Source: Purshia tridentata (Eukaryota; Streptophyta; Magnoliopsida; Rosales; Rosaceae). Taken from it: 64,000 bases of DNA. The stretch is from assembly GCA_003254885.1 (NCBI GenBank), contig QANT01008482.1, positions 36,343-100,342 of the forward strand. Direction: 5' to 3'. The notes beneath the pieces were generated by a model. It had not been told where the DNA came from and did not search any database. It saw only the letters and a program-made list of their open reading frames with translations. A program made the translations under genes and the position numbers. Within the stretch, counting starts at the first letter, position 1. Each line of letters begins with the position of its first letter. Shown in pieces: positions 1 through 11,805 of this stretch.

Positions 1-368
1 ACCCTATGGATAATGACAATGAATAATTAGAAATAGGTCCAATTTTGAAGGGTCATTCAGACTGAAACCATCTATAAATTTAAATTCATACTTAAATCTA
101 AGTTTTTAGACTGAGCTCCAAAAAATAGACTTTTTAAAATTTTGACTCATATTATCTATTAAAATTAAGATAATCAATATGAATTAATTTTAAAAATGAA
201 AGATAATATATGTTCAGACATATTTAATCAAAATATTCAAGATTATCTAGTTTTATATTTTTTAATTTAAAATAATAAATAATTATATCCGTTTATATTA
301 TATAATAAAAAAATATTAACTCATAAAAATAATCAAACAATTAAGAGAAAAATAAAAATATATATAGG

Positions 369-616
369 TACATTTCAATTGTACCAATATCTGGGTTGGT
401 ATATATATATATATATATTCGAGTTGCTTCATTTCCTGAGTTTTGAGGGTAAATCTTATCTTTTCACCTCATCCCCTTATAGGGTATAGAATGTGTTCAA
501 TAGAGGCGTTATGTTAAGGTTTAGCTCCAGGATTTCGCCCAAAATCCTGGAGCTAAACCATAACATAAAAGCCGACAAACCAGAGCCGATCGATTGATTG
601 GTACAATTGAAATGTA
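369..616. mobile_element. Small inverted-repeat element with an internal hairpin
   Basis: Positions 369-388 and 597-616 are perfect 20-base inverted repeats (TACATTTCAATTGTACCAAT on the left). Inside lies a second, independent palindrome: 509-535 pairs with 542-568 at 26 of 27 positions around a six-base loop. There is no coding capacity, and the size of about 250 bp fits a MITE or fold-back element. I could not see a clear target-site duplication, so the superfamily is unassigned. A (TA)n run lies just inside the left arm. Confidence 0.6.
509..568. repeat. Near-perfect 27-bp stem hairpin
   Basis: The left arm 509-535 and right arm 542-568 are complementary except for one A/A opposition, with loop CGCCCA. 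The stem is much richer in GC than its surroundings. It is nested inside the larger inverted-repeat element. It could be a fold-back insertion or a precursor of small RNA; the sequence alone does not decide. Confidence 0.75.
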
Positions 617-1366
617 TTTACAAACCAAAATTGATCGTTCGTTTGGTACAGTTAAATCCTATAATTAATTATGAGATAATATAATAATATTAATTAGGAT
701 ATATAATATAATATTATAATATTAAAGTAATATACAATTAGAATAATATTATGATAATATTAGGATAATATTAAAATTTACATATCATTAATTTTAGGAT
801 AATATTACCTATTTTTTAAATTAAAAACATCTGGATAATATTTTTGGACCTTAGTCAAAAATAAAAAAATATTAAGGTATTAGTCTAAGAGAGAATAAAA
901 AATTGGACCGGCCTATAAATCACTCTAATGACAATTCCCACCGTTGTTTGAGAGTTTGAGTTCATTCTCAAATGACTCAAATTTATATTTGGACGAAAAT
1001 TATATTACCCTTTTTCATTTTCCGGCTTTGTCACGTGAGATGAGCTTGTAGACGTGATCAGTCCTGAAATATTATGACACATTTTGGAATTAATGGACCT
1101 TGAACCCACCTTGAGTGAGAAGAAAGAAAAATAGTAGTAGTTTCATTCCCCGACCTAGTGACGTGTCCCATCAATGTGGGGTATGAGGATTAATAAACCA
1201 AGGACATGTGCATAAATTGCATGAAAAACAAAGCTTGCTGCCATTGCCCCAACTCCCAACTCCCAACCAATAATATATTAAACCATGGATCACATTGACA
1301 CGGGTAGGTAGCTAGCCTTAGCATTAAATTGAGAATGTGATTCATTTTCCTAGTTTGGTAGCTTTA

Positions 1367-1416
1367 AATTATATAAGAGTTTGTAGCCAAAAAAAAAAAA
1401 AATTATATAAGAGTTT
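1367..1416 (+). repeat. Tiny A-run insertion with 16-bp target duplication
   Basis: The 16-base word at 1367-1382 recurs exactly at 1401-1416. Between the copies is only an 18-base insert, GTAGCC followed by twelve A. The upstream junction reads TTT|AAATT. The layout is that of a target-primed retro-insertion reduced to its tail. A filled double-strand break is the alternative. Confidence 0.7.
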
Positions 1417-1715
1417 ATGTTAAAAAATCTTTCAAAAAATTTTGTTGAATACATAATTATATCATTCCTAATATATTCATACACTAAACAAACAAATGCA
1501 GCGAAAAGTTGTTGCCTTGAATATTAATGTTCCTACACCTTAATCCTATGGTCACTATCTGTGTCTTCACAATTGGAAAACCTCATTTTGTCATACACCT
1601 AGTGCATTTATATTACTGTACAATTCAATGTTCCCGGCTTACTTTCTAATTAAGTACATATATATATATATATACCTAACTTTGCTTTGTTTGTTTTTTT
1701 CAATGATCACCAGAG

Positions 1716-1949
1716 CTTCTAGGAATACCTGCTGGCTCACCAGAGGCTGCTATCTTCACAAATTCTTCATCATCAACAACGACTGCTCCTACAACTGCTG
1801 GACAATCGGCGCCTGAAAAGGCTGGTAGCCCCAGTGGCACTCCCAAGCTTGGACCCCACTATGGTGGTCTCATGGCCCTCGCCATCACCATCTTTTTCTT
1901 CGCATTCCCTGCCGTTGGATCTGCAACTGCCTCAAATCTCTATGTTTAG
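1716..1949 (+). CDS. Possible terminal exon of a small Ser/Thr/Pro-rich protein (orphan)
   Basis: One frame, open from 1716 just after an acceptor-like CACCAG to a TAG at 1947-1949, encodes about 77 residues. It starts with a Leu-Gly-Ile-Pro segment, then a Ser/Thr/Ala/Pro-rich stretch including a run of four Ser and three Thr. It ends in a hydrophobic segment (Gly-Gly-Leu-Met-Ala-Leu-Ala-Ile-Thr-Ile-Phe and onward). That pattern resembles the C-terminal part of a small arabinogalactan-like or single-pass wall protein. I find no matching first exon with a signal peptide upstream, so this may be a gene with an undetected first exon, or a relic. I do not recognise the family. Confidence 0.3.
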   Translation, partial: LLGIPAGSPEAAIFTNSSSSTTTAPTTAGQSAPEKAGSPSGTPKLGPHYGGLMALAITIFFFAFPAVGSATASNLYV

Positions 1950-3479
1950 AGGAGGAGTGGTGGAGCCATCGATCGTACGTAGCTAGCTCAAGTCCTTTTT
2001 TTTTTCTTGGTTTTTTTCGGCGATCTTTGGGACTTTTAACATTTGATTGCCTTGATTTGCATTGTGTCTGTGTCCTTGACTTGGTGATGATTATCACTAT
2101 CTTTGTTTTCCTGGTGTTTAATGTTCTAATTTACATCTTAATTAAGCCTTTAATATTGATTCCATAAATACTTATGTTTCAATTAACAAACTTTGGTAGT
2201 TGCATCCAGTTCAAGCCAAAAAGAAAGTGCTTCCAAGGCACCAAAGTGGCAGAGAAAGATCAAAGGGCTTTTTTTCCCACTCCACAATTATTTGCAAATC
2301 CAAAATTGAATCTTACCTTCTGGAGTTTCTCTACTGCCAGTTACTGGCCATGCTGTCATTAATTATGATATTGAATTAACCATAAATTGATTAATATTAC
2401 TATTCTTCAATCTCCAAAGTCAACCAACTTTGCAATATTACAGAGCAAAAAGAAAAAAGAAAAAAATCATTATTATAGAGGACCTTGTTGGGGGTTGGGA
2501 AGAGGGGAAGTGCATACTATGCCCTTAAACCATACACATGTTTTTTAAAGAGTAGTTACTGAATACTGAAACTCTTTTACAAAACTCATAAAGGTGGAGG
2601 AGTGCATATAATGTGCCTTAATAAATGTGCCTTAATACCTATATTTTGTTTTCATCATCAAACATCCAAATTTGATAGATTGATAATTATAATATGGTGT
2701 TGGTACCCATTTCAAAGTCCCCTTCAAGAATCTTATTCCTGGAAAATTAAGACTCAGAAGAACTAAACAAGTCGAATTCTCTATTTTAAAGCCATGCATG
2801 CTATTCAAACTCTTTTTATGTTACTATTTTAAAATAATAAAATATTAAATTTATAGTGTATATCACAAAGTGAGGACGTGAATAACAACTTCCTTAATTT
2901 ACTATATTATTCAAAATAACTATCTATATTGGAATCATTAATTCTTAAATGGGAAATGTCTTATAAAACGACTAATGTTTTACGTGTTACAATTTACTTG
3001 GTTTTATTTACCCCACTTTATAATAATAAATGTATTATCAATATTATATCTTTTTTTTTTGGCCAAAATATTATATCTTAAATGTATAATTTGTGTCCAA
3101 TTTTCATTCATATTATAACATTTTGATTCATAATATTACATGCTGATGTCACTGTCACCCACAAAATATTTCTCCATTGAACCGTGGTCCTGATGGAAGA
3201 ATCTCTCCCGAAAAGCATGTAGGGCACCGGCCCAAAAAAAAAAGAAAAAAACATGTCAGGTCCTTTATTTTCATCTGAACCGTCCATCTTAGCGGGATCT
3301 GCAATCTTAGAGGACATCCAAACGGTGCGCATCGCCAACGACACAAACGCAAATAACCGTATAGAAAAACCCTCACAATATATCGTCGACGCCCCCAACA
3401 TCACCGTTGCTTCTCTCTGGTAGGGCAAATTGCACATATTTGGCCTCTTAATCCAAATCAAATATCACTCGCCGTCAAT
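1950..3479. other. Spacer and putative promoter of the zinc-finger gene
   Basis: No supported gene. The stretch is AT-rich, with a small duplicated insertion at 3040-3079. The last 350 bases are less AT-rich and probably hold the promoter and leader of the zinc-finger gene starting at 3480. A CT-rich run at about 3538-3555 lies in its first intron. Confidence 0.6.
3040..3079 (-). repeat. Tiny T-run insertion with 13-bp target duplication
   Basis: AATATTATATCTT at 3040-3052 is repeated at 3067-3079. The 14-base insert between them is a T-run followed by GGCCAAA. Read on the minus strand it is TTTGGCC plus an A-run, and the duplication begins at TTT|AAGA, a typical LINE-endonuclease nick context. 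Confidence 0.7.
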
Positions 3480-6400
3480 ATGTCGCAGGTAATTGTCTTA
3501 CAGTTCGTTCAATTTCACGGCCTTCTCCTTTCAATTCCTCTCTCTCTCTCTCTCACGGCGACGAAGCCAAAATTATGGTTTTGGTGCCAGGCAATGTTGA
3601 TTTGCTTAGGCTTATGAATAACTTAACTTTCTCGGTGTTCAGGTTGATAACAGGAATTCTTCAGCTGCCAAGCGTGCTAGAACCGATGGTATTTTTTATT
3701 TGTTAAAGCTCTTATTTTTATTTTTCTATTGCGGTTCCTTTGATAAAGTTTTGCTCTAGTATTACAGTAGGCGATAATTCAATATTTAAAATTTGAATTT
3801 TAGTAATACATTCATAATGTATGTATATATGTATTGCTTCGTAATGTTTTGAATGTGTATTTAAAGGTTTCATATATGAATGTAGTTTTCCTATTATATT
3901 GTTGAAGTTTGCTCTTATATGTGGTGCTTGTAGGCAGTCGAAGGGAAGATGATTGGACCTGCCCGAGCTGTGGAAATGTTAATTTTTCATTTAGAACAAC
4001 TTGCAATATGCGTAATTGCACTCAACCAAGGCCGGCGGATCATAACTCAGTAATACACTGACCACAAAAATCTTAAATACTGATATTACTCTGCTGACTG
4101 TGATTGTTTTAAATGCGTTTAAGTTCATTTGCTCATACAGAGAGTTTCTAGCATGCATATTTCTTGAAAACTGTTCTTTACTACATATATTATTGCACTT
4201 ACTTTCTAAATGTTGTATGTCTGTTTGGATTTTTTCTTTTTCTTATCTCACTTCCTCCCGGGGTTGAGTCTTGTCAGCATTGTCAAACCCACTCAAATCG
4301 ATTACATGGTCAAAATATCTTTTATTGCTAAGTTTTGGGTAGGAGATTGTACCACATTTTGAACTTGAATTCAGATTAACTGTATCCATTATCTAAAATT
4401 TTAAGCCCTTTTCTCATATTGTACTTTCCAAGATCCTAGATGAATCTGTAACACTAGATAGAGAGATGGAGGTGGAGTTGGCAAGTCAGTTTTATGGGGA
4501 TTTACTTTGCAGGTTATAACAAAAACTTGTAAATTTGGCCTGATTAGTAATTGAATGACATGACATCTTTTTCGGGTGTATTTATAGCATGTTAGACGGC
4601 TGTTTATCTTTTGAGGTTTATCAAGGTGATAAGTGTTAAGATTTATATATTATGTGCTAGAGAGATGATATTTCAATTATATGTTGTATAGATTTGAAGG
4701 TCAAGTTTTGTACTTTTCAGAAATCTGCTGCTAAGCCTTTCCAGGCCCCACAAGGTTACTCATCTGCTGCTCCTTATGTGGGTTCTGCTGCACCCTCTTC
4801 AATGTATCTTGGTGTGCCACCATATGGTTCTTCTCTCTTCAATGGATCATCTATTCCTCCCTATGATGTTCCATTTTCTGGGGGATCAGCATACCATTAC
4901 AACTATGGTAGCCGCCTATCTACAGGCAGCCCCTACAGACCATTGCATTTGTCTGCACCAACACCTTATTCTAGTGGATCCATGATGGGAAATGGTACGT
5001 TTTGACGGTTTTGACGGTGATGTCTTTTGTCTCCCTGCTGGGATTCTGCATGTGTTAGTACATTTGATTTTTTTGTTTACGCTTTTTAATCAAGTTTTTA
5101 TTTTATTTTATTTTTTTCATTTACTATGCTGTGGTGTTCCCATGTTTCTGTGACCTCGATTTTGTTAGTTTAATGTTTTGTTTGGAAATGCTACTCAAAT
5201 TTATTGCTATGTAAACTTATTTATTTTTAAGTCTCATTGGTTGTTGTTGTTGCTACTTCAGTGTCTTTATGGTGACTCATTCATTTTTAATTCCTACTTC
5301 TTCAGGTGGAATGTATGGCATGCCCCCTATGATCGATCGGTATGGCCTGGGTCTGCCCATGGGCCCTGGTCCTATGGTATGTCCAAAAGTCTGCTGTTAT
5401 TTTTAGAATTTGGGGCTGGCTCATATATGCCTGGTTTTGACATTAGTTTCCTCCATATCATAAATTTGACTTATGCTCTTTATTATTATTTTATAATGCT
5501 GTTGAATTTTTAAAAAAAGTTTATTTACAACATCTGATGCCCTGGTCTCTCAAATGTTTTCTATATTTTTTCTCAAAAGTCCAAAGGAAGCTCAAAATTT
5601 TGTGGAACTTGCTACAGCTTGAATTCCGTATTCTTGGATGTGGTAGAACAATAACTTTTTTTGATTATCTTTTGCAGGGTCCAAGGCCAGGATTCTATCC
5701 AGATGATAAATCTCAAAAGAAGGGTGCAGGTTAGTCATCTAGGCTTCCTATGAATATTTAAATTCATTATTTATATAATGGAAAGACTTCTATTTATATG
5801 ATTACTGATTTTTTAATTTTATTGCACATTTAGATGCTACACGTGATAATGACTGGACATGCCCAAAATGCGGAAACATCAACTTCTCATTTAGAACTGT
5901 TTGTAACATGCGGAAGTGCAATACACCAAAGCCTGGATCTCAGGTCTCTCTCTCTCTCTCTCTCTGTGAATCAAATTTTGTATATTTTATCATTTTTCTG
6001 ACGTGCAATGATAATCTCTTGCAAATGCAGGGTGCAAAAACTGACAAAAATTCTAGTAAGTCCATTTTCACCTAATTGATGTCTATTATCTCATTCTCTG
6101 AATCTATTTACTTTGTTGTCCTCATGTTGTAACTTCAATAACTATTTTGGTTTTCAGAGCAAAAGATGCCGGAAGGTAGCTGGAAGTGTGAGAAATGTAA
6201 TAACATAAACTATCCATTCAGAACCAAGTGTAACAGACAGAACTGTGGAGCAGACAAACCAGTTGAGTCAAAGAAGTCCCCTTCACCTGCCGCGGATGAA
6301 AATGATCAGGTTTGTTGTATTAGACATTTGTCTATTGGTTTCTTGGAATGGTCATTGTTTTTTGTGATTTGTGTACACATTAAAAACTTGATATACGTTA

Positions 6401-6699
6401 TATTTTCTGAACTATTCTCATTAATGGATCAATTTCAAAGCCTTCCTTCCATGCTTGAGTATTTTTTATTTCTTAAATTTGTAGATGGATTTTGATTCTA
6501 GCTCTTTAATTTTCTTTATGTATATCTCCGGTGCATCGGTTAATTTATAATTGTCTACTGTTCCAGTGAGTACTAGGACATATTTGAGGGTTGAGAAGGT
6601 CCAGAGTTGTCATCCAGCATTGCTCAATATGGGTGTCTGAAAGTCAGTCTTGTCGTCCTCATGTTGCAGCGGTTATCGAGTTACTCTCCCTTATCATGA
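3480..6699 (+). CDS. RanBP2-type (NZF) zinc-finger protein with three fingers
   Basis: Ten exons join to 294 codons with consistent phases: 3480-3488, 3643-3688, 3934-4049, 4721-4994, 5306-5376, 5678-5729, 5834-5943, 6031-6055, 6158-6309 and 6670-6699. The first exon codes only Met-Ser-Gln. Three W-x-C-x2-C-x3-N...C-x2-C fingers lie near residues 22-50, 190-220 and 238-268. Each has the Asn and the Phe-Arg-Thr segment typical of the plant single-strand RNA-binding ZRANB2-like subgroup. Between fingers 1 and 2 is a Gly/Pro/Ser/Tyr-rich low-complexity linker. The family is thought to bind RNA and act in the nucleus, possibly in splicing; that role is inferred from family. Length and layout match Arabidopsis At1g67325. 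The last exon (ten codons, TGA at 6697-6699) is the least certain part; reading on from the previous exon would give a different C-terminus. Confidence 0.88.
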
Positions 6700-7845
6700 T
6701 CTGTGTCAAGTTGTTGTATTAACTGCTATGGTATTTGTGGTCTATGTGGATCGTACAATGCATATTGTGTCAGCCAGTATATCATCTGGCAAAGATTTTA
6801 CAGGTTGGTTCTGGTTTCATTAGTTAGGCCCTTTACTTTTGGAATCTACTCATCTGTTCTAGTGAGTATGTTACTGGTTGGCTAAGAAGGTTACTGTAGT
6901 CTGTTTTTTCTCTGGTTTTTATTTGATCTCAAATTGTCTATGTCATTGAAGTATCTATGATTAAACAGATGCTTCTGTTAGAAGTGCATGAACCCCCCAA
7001 GTTTGATTAATTAGGTCTATTTGTTTTAAAATTGGGGACAGAAGGTTTGCTTTTAGTCAGTTGCTTGTAGGCTAGAGGCTGTGAGCATGTAGTTTTCTTT
7101 TGAGTTTTCCATGCCTCAGGGATACACATGTTATGCTCCGGTTGTTCTTGTGGCCATTGAAATTGAGTGGCAGGACTTTGGTTACGGTGGTTCCACATCC
7201 TATTGCTATTAGTCTTGTGGCCATAAAATAAAGTAGTGAGCCTTGGAAAGAAGTCAACAGGAGGCATTTTGCTTTGTCTTGCCAGTGAAGTAGCCTTAAA
7301 GTTCATGCCCTGTGCGTCTTATTTGTGCCTATATTGGCAAAATTTACAATTGTTGTATTCGATAAACGCCTTGCAGATAGGCCTCGAGTAAAGTGTGTGG
7401 TGGAAGTCTAATGATACTGGGTAAAACTTTGAGTGAAGTGTCTGAAAATTGACCCTAGTTGATTTTGAGTGGGTCGTGTCTCTGTTCCTTAGGCTATTAG
7501 CCTTTTTGGTGAATCAGAAGTTGATGGTGCTAGATAGGTCGTGAATTTCCCTTTTCTTTTGAAATTGAATTTTTCCTATTTTCGTTTAATTTTTTTACAT
7601 CACTGTGCTAAGGTATTGGTTGTTGCTACATATGGATGAGGGTTGTGTCAATTGAGTACTGTTTTCTTAATTATTGCGTAATTGAAATGGTTTAAGAGTT
7701 ATGTGCTTCTAATGATTGATCGCGAGTCACGACTAGGTTAGACAATACGCCAATACGTTTCAGTCCGAAAGAAAAACAAGGCTTTTAGTGATTCTATTTC
7801 TACACCTAAATAATTTATCCTTCACCTAGTTTACCAGATTCTGAT

Positions 7846-7890
7846 AATTAAATCTTTAATCTTTTTGCGACAGGAAAATTAAATCTTTAA
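7846..7890 (-). repeat. Tiny insertion with 14-bp target duplication
   Basis: AATTAAATCTTTAA occurs at 7846-7859 and again at 7877-7890. The 17-base insert, TCTTTTTGCGACAGGAA, reads on the minus strand as a CG-containing head followed by a short A-run. It has the same architecture as the other tiny insertions, with a shorter and interrupted A-run. Confidence 0.6.
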
Positions 7891-8270
7891 ATCACCCAGG
7901 ATTTATTACTCTTCATTCGTTTAATACAAGTCAATTATTATTTTCTCTGAAACTCCAAAAGTAAAAAATAAATAGCGAGGTCAGCGATAAATTTTTTGGC
8001 TACGCTTCCTTTTAAAGGAATTGAAGGTTGGTTTTTGTCAGTAATTTTATAGAGGTAAAATTGTTATTAAAAATTCATGAAATGTTCGGCATAATAATGT
8101 ATTGAAAGAAAACTGATTACAACTGAACACCTTGAATCCAGTCTGATTCTGACGTAATCCATATAAATTTTAAGATCCATAGTAGTGAAACATGAATGGC
8201 CAATGGAGGGGACATAATCTGCTACGATGCGCCTGATGGAAACTTTGAGTAAATGACTTCGTGATTAAAG

Positions 8271-8745
8271 CAATGTCCCGCAAGGGCAAGACTGATAACA
8301 AATTCTAGTGGATTTGCGATAAGAACCTTCAAATCACCGTCAGTAAGCAATTGCTATAAACAAAACAAAAAAATTGGTCTGCAACTTCTAGCTGTTTAAA
8401 GGGAGAAAGTGATGAAAGAAAATTGATATCTTAAAAAGTTGCATTCTCAGGAGCTCAGTAGGTTAATGTATATATATCTGAGGTATTTGGTTCAAAGCAC
8501 ACAATGTCCCGCAAGGGCAAGACTGATAACAAATTCTAATGGATTTGCGATAAGAACCTTCAAATCACCGTCAGTAAGCAATTGCTATAAACAAAAAAAA
8601 AAATTGGTCTGCAACTTCTAGCTGTTTAAAGGGAGAAAGTGATGAAAGAAAATTGATATCTTAAATAAATTTATATTTAAGTTGCATTCTCAGGAGCTCA
8701 GTAGGTTAAAGTATATATATCTGAGGTATTTGGTTCAAAGCACAC
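8271..8745. repeat. 231-bp tandem duplication
   Basis: Copy 1 (8271-8501) and copy 2 (8502-8745) are directly adjacent and nearly identical. Differences include one base in the GATTTGCGAT context, loss of a few A, and about 13 extra AT-rich bases in copy 2 near 8665-8682. There is no coding potential. The near identity points to a recent event. Confidence 0.92.
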
Positions 8746-9360
8746 TTCCCTAATATCGTTGGATAAAAAAGTAAAATAGAAATAACAAATAAATAAATGA
8801 AATGGCCACAAGGCTCTTATAAGATGATTGACGTGGGTTCGTTTGAAGTCCATGGTACCCAGGCAATCTGCGCATATGGGTAGTCGACCTTCAATTTGAT
8901 GTGGTACCCAAGGCAAGAGGAAAACTAATAATTCACTTAGATTGGCTACCAACCACTTTAAGGTTCCAATATTCCATATAGCATTCAAGTCAGGTTAAAG
9001 AAAAATCTACATATGTAAAGCAGTAACCCAGTCCAAATTACAAATTGTCAGATTATATTGTATGACATAACAAGGAAATAGTAGAACTAGATTGAACAGA
9101 CAGCTCTTCAATTCGCACCCATGATATGAAATCTTTGCCATAGCTGAATAGAAACGTCGAGATCCTGGAGATAAAACCCCCATTAGTATATTAAAAAAGA
9201 AGAAAACAATAGCCATGTCAACCATCATCAGATATTTAAATTTGATGATACATGCCTTGACAGGACACCAGATAGGATATGCAAAACAGGCTCTGGAAAA
9301 GGGACTAACCTTAACAAGTGTGGCATTATATGGCTAAAAGAACAGTTAACTGGCTGTAAG

Positions 9361-11805
9361 TTAATTGAATTGGTTGGTGTGATGGCCAAATTCACACGGC
9401 CCTTTGAACAGATGAAGGTCTTGAAAGTGGTTTCTGCCAATACTCTGCCAATGGGAGAAATGCCCTTGGGTATCAAGGGATGATGGATGTTCAGTTTGCC
9501 AGTACTCTGAAGAGACTGGCATGCCTTGGGTCATTGCATGCATCACAGGTTGAGGCATGTGGGCATGATTACTGTAATTGGCATTATCAAGTGAAACGGG
9601 CTTCCCTTCGCATGAAACCCAAGAACTCGTTGACAGAAGAGAGAGAGCACGATGAAGATCCTGCGTTGCATCCATGTTGAAAGAGATCATAGATTCTTCA
9701 GGACCTGCAAACCCATCACCAAATAAAAGTTACATGACCTTTTAACAGATATGAATGATATATACACTACGATGGCGCACTATATTTACATAGGTAACTG
9801 GAGTATGCACGGATTTCTTATGTAAGAAAACAAAGAAAACACAAGACAAGATTTACAGTTAAAGCAAACAAGTATGAATCACAAGGCTAGTTCCATTCTG
9901 ATTAAGAATAGACCTTGGTTGAGAACCTCAGCCGCAGTGCCCTTAGATGGTGACAGCTTACTGGAATCATGATAAAGCATGGTTATGGAACCTGGAATTT
10001 CGTTGTTGGGCAAATTTAGCTGCCTGGTAGTGCCTCCTTCCTTTTCAGGATTTGGAAAATATTCTTTTGTTTGTGCAAACTTGAAGCTGCATGCGCCATC
10101 CCATGCTAAATTTGTACCATGCCTTGTGTAAGCATGGTCCAAAACAAGGTTCATCTGTTGCCTCTCACCTGCATAGGTAAGCAAAACCAGCACCGATTTA
10201 ATACAAATATGATTGTATGAATCTAAATATTAACTCTAATCCGAAAGCATGCCAAATGATCAATATTGTGCATGGCATATCTCTCAAGGATGGATATCCC
10301 ACGCAGCGTAGCAGCTGTAGCACCCAAAGGTAGTAATTCAATTGATGTAATGAATGATTCTTAAAATGGATCTTTACCAAATAATTCCATCACAAGAGAA
10401 AAAGCATGTGACCAATCAAGAAGTTGGAACACTGTATCAGGGCCGTTAATCCCATTTATTTATGGCAAGAAAAATAAATAAACCACTGGTTTTACTTCCA
10501 CAAGGATTTGGATGGGCTTTACTTAATAAATATTTAAAATTCTGAAAAGCTCAAGCATAAACAAATATATAAGACACATGTGAAAATAAAATCAAAAAAC
10601 AATTTAAAATATTTGCATCCTTGATGAGTTTAAAACAAAAACAAAACTATTAAAAGTGGTTATGTTATATCATGATTTGGTGTATGCCTGTAAGCAGCTT
10701 GAAGAACCAGCAAATATTTATGAGTTTAACACCTGTGCTATACAGTGCTGAAGACAGCCTTGCTGGATTTCGCACTGCTTCTGCCTGTGGCTTGCGGCGC
10801 CTTGCATTGTGATCAGAAAGTCGCCTGCGACAGCTTCGCTTCTTTTCATCAAATTCTGAAAGGCCATGGAACCTTTGACAGCACAAAGTATTTTGCAGAT
10901 CAAGATCTATATGTTAGAAGCCAAGAAGGAACTGAAGCTCATTTTGATTGAACAATTAAAGAATAAATCATTGTTATAATTAAGACATGTAGATGAGTAT
11001 GATTGTCCAGAGGATCTTTAGGCTACAGTAAGAACAAGAAATAAAAAAATAGTCAGAAAACAAGTAATTTCTGGGTTTCATTATCTTCCAAGCAGTCTAT
11101 TAACTAGCTTTACCTGCTACACTGCTGGCAAAACCGACGTTCCACACCATCTACAATGACCTTTGGTGATTTGGAATGATTCTCACAAATCCTATGTTTG
11201 CGATGGTAATCTTTGGCTGACAACAGATCAAGGTTGCAGCCTTCAACTTGGCAGCGTGTTGCAAATGTACTCTGACCAGTGGACTTCAATCTCTTTGCCT
11301 TTGTTGCCATTGACGTGGAAATTACAGAAAGAGAAGAGTTCTTAGAATTATTTCCTGCACAAACATCTTCAAAGTACATCCGCTTACCAAGCTTTAGACT
11401 GAGCAATGGCTCACCAGAGCCAGCTGAAACCTCATGAGTTGGAGAACATCCAAGGGCTTCAGCTTTAGCTGATTCTTTTTTATCAGTAAAATCCGGGAAA
11501 CCTTCAAAAGCCTCAAGGTTGAAGTTGGATTTCTTACTTTCCCCAACTGAAGAACTAACAGAAGCTGATTTAGAACTCTTTGATGAAGCATCTCCTAAAT
11601 CAGACCCAGAGACACCACTACCCCCATCGCCCCCAGGTGAATAGAAAGATTCAGAGTTCATTCCTCTTTCTCCTTCAATACCCCAGTCTGTTGGTTGTAG
11701 CTTCTTAGGATTGTCAGTTACTTTTGCACCAAACATGAAAAGGTTCTCCCAGTCCCATAATGAAGGAGGTTTTTCATTCCACTCCATCAGCAACAGAGAA
11801 TTCAT
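9361..11805 (-). CDS. SPL2: SQUAMOSA promoter-binding-like transcription factor (SPL2/10/11 clade)
   Basis: Four coding exons (11805-11114, 10872-10733, 10168-9914, 9704-9361) join in phase to 476 codons. The SBP domain, near residues 183-260, spans the exon 1/2 boundary. It carries the two zinc-binding C/H clusters (CQVEGC, CENHS, FCQQCSRFH) and the basic nuclear-localisation stretch KKRSCRRRL. It is expected to bind GTAC-core promoters and control the juvenile-adult transition, lateral organs and flowering. The N-terminal MEWNxKP...WDWENL block and a second block with SKSSKS and [11 protein letters not shown] are typical of SPL2/10/11. Translation may start at 11805 or at the more conserved MEWN methionine at 11787. 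The last exon holds a miR156 site. Leader introns lie upstream. The finger segment reads FHGLSEF where FHxLSEF is usual, so it looks functional. Confidence 0.93.
9631..9650 (-). promoter_or_regulatory. miR156/157 target site in SPL coding sequence
   Basis: The plus strand reads TGACAGAAGAGAGAGAGCAC, which is miR156 with one substitution (position 14). The sense transcript therefore carries the standard SPL target. It encodes the conserved segment around Arg-Ala-Leu-Ser-Leu-Leu-Ser in the last exon. This predicts age-dependent repression of the gene by miR156. Confidence 0.95.

Larger units (their letters stand above)
1..1715. other. AT-rich spacer without a recognised gene
   Basis: This stretch is strongly AT-rich, with runs of short TAA and ATTA words, and I see no credible coding exon. 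It holds an inverted-repeat element (369-616), a (TA)n tract near 399-418 and a tiny A-run insertion with a target duplication (1367-1416). Confidence 0.7.
6700..9360. other. Zinc-finger gene 3' region, spacer and SPL 3' region
   Basis: 6700 to about 7400 probably includes the 3' UTR of the zinc-finger gene. The remainder shows no supported gene. It contains a tiny duplicated insertion (7846-7890) and a 231-bp tandem duplication (8271-8745). The last few hundred bases should include the 3' UTR of the minus-strand SPL gene. Confidence 0.6.
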
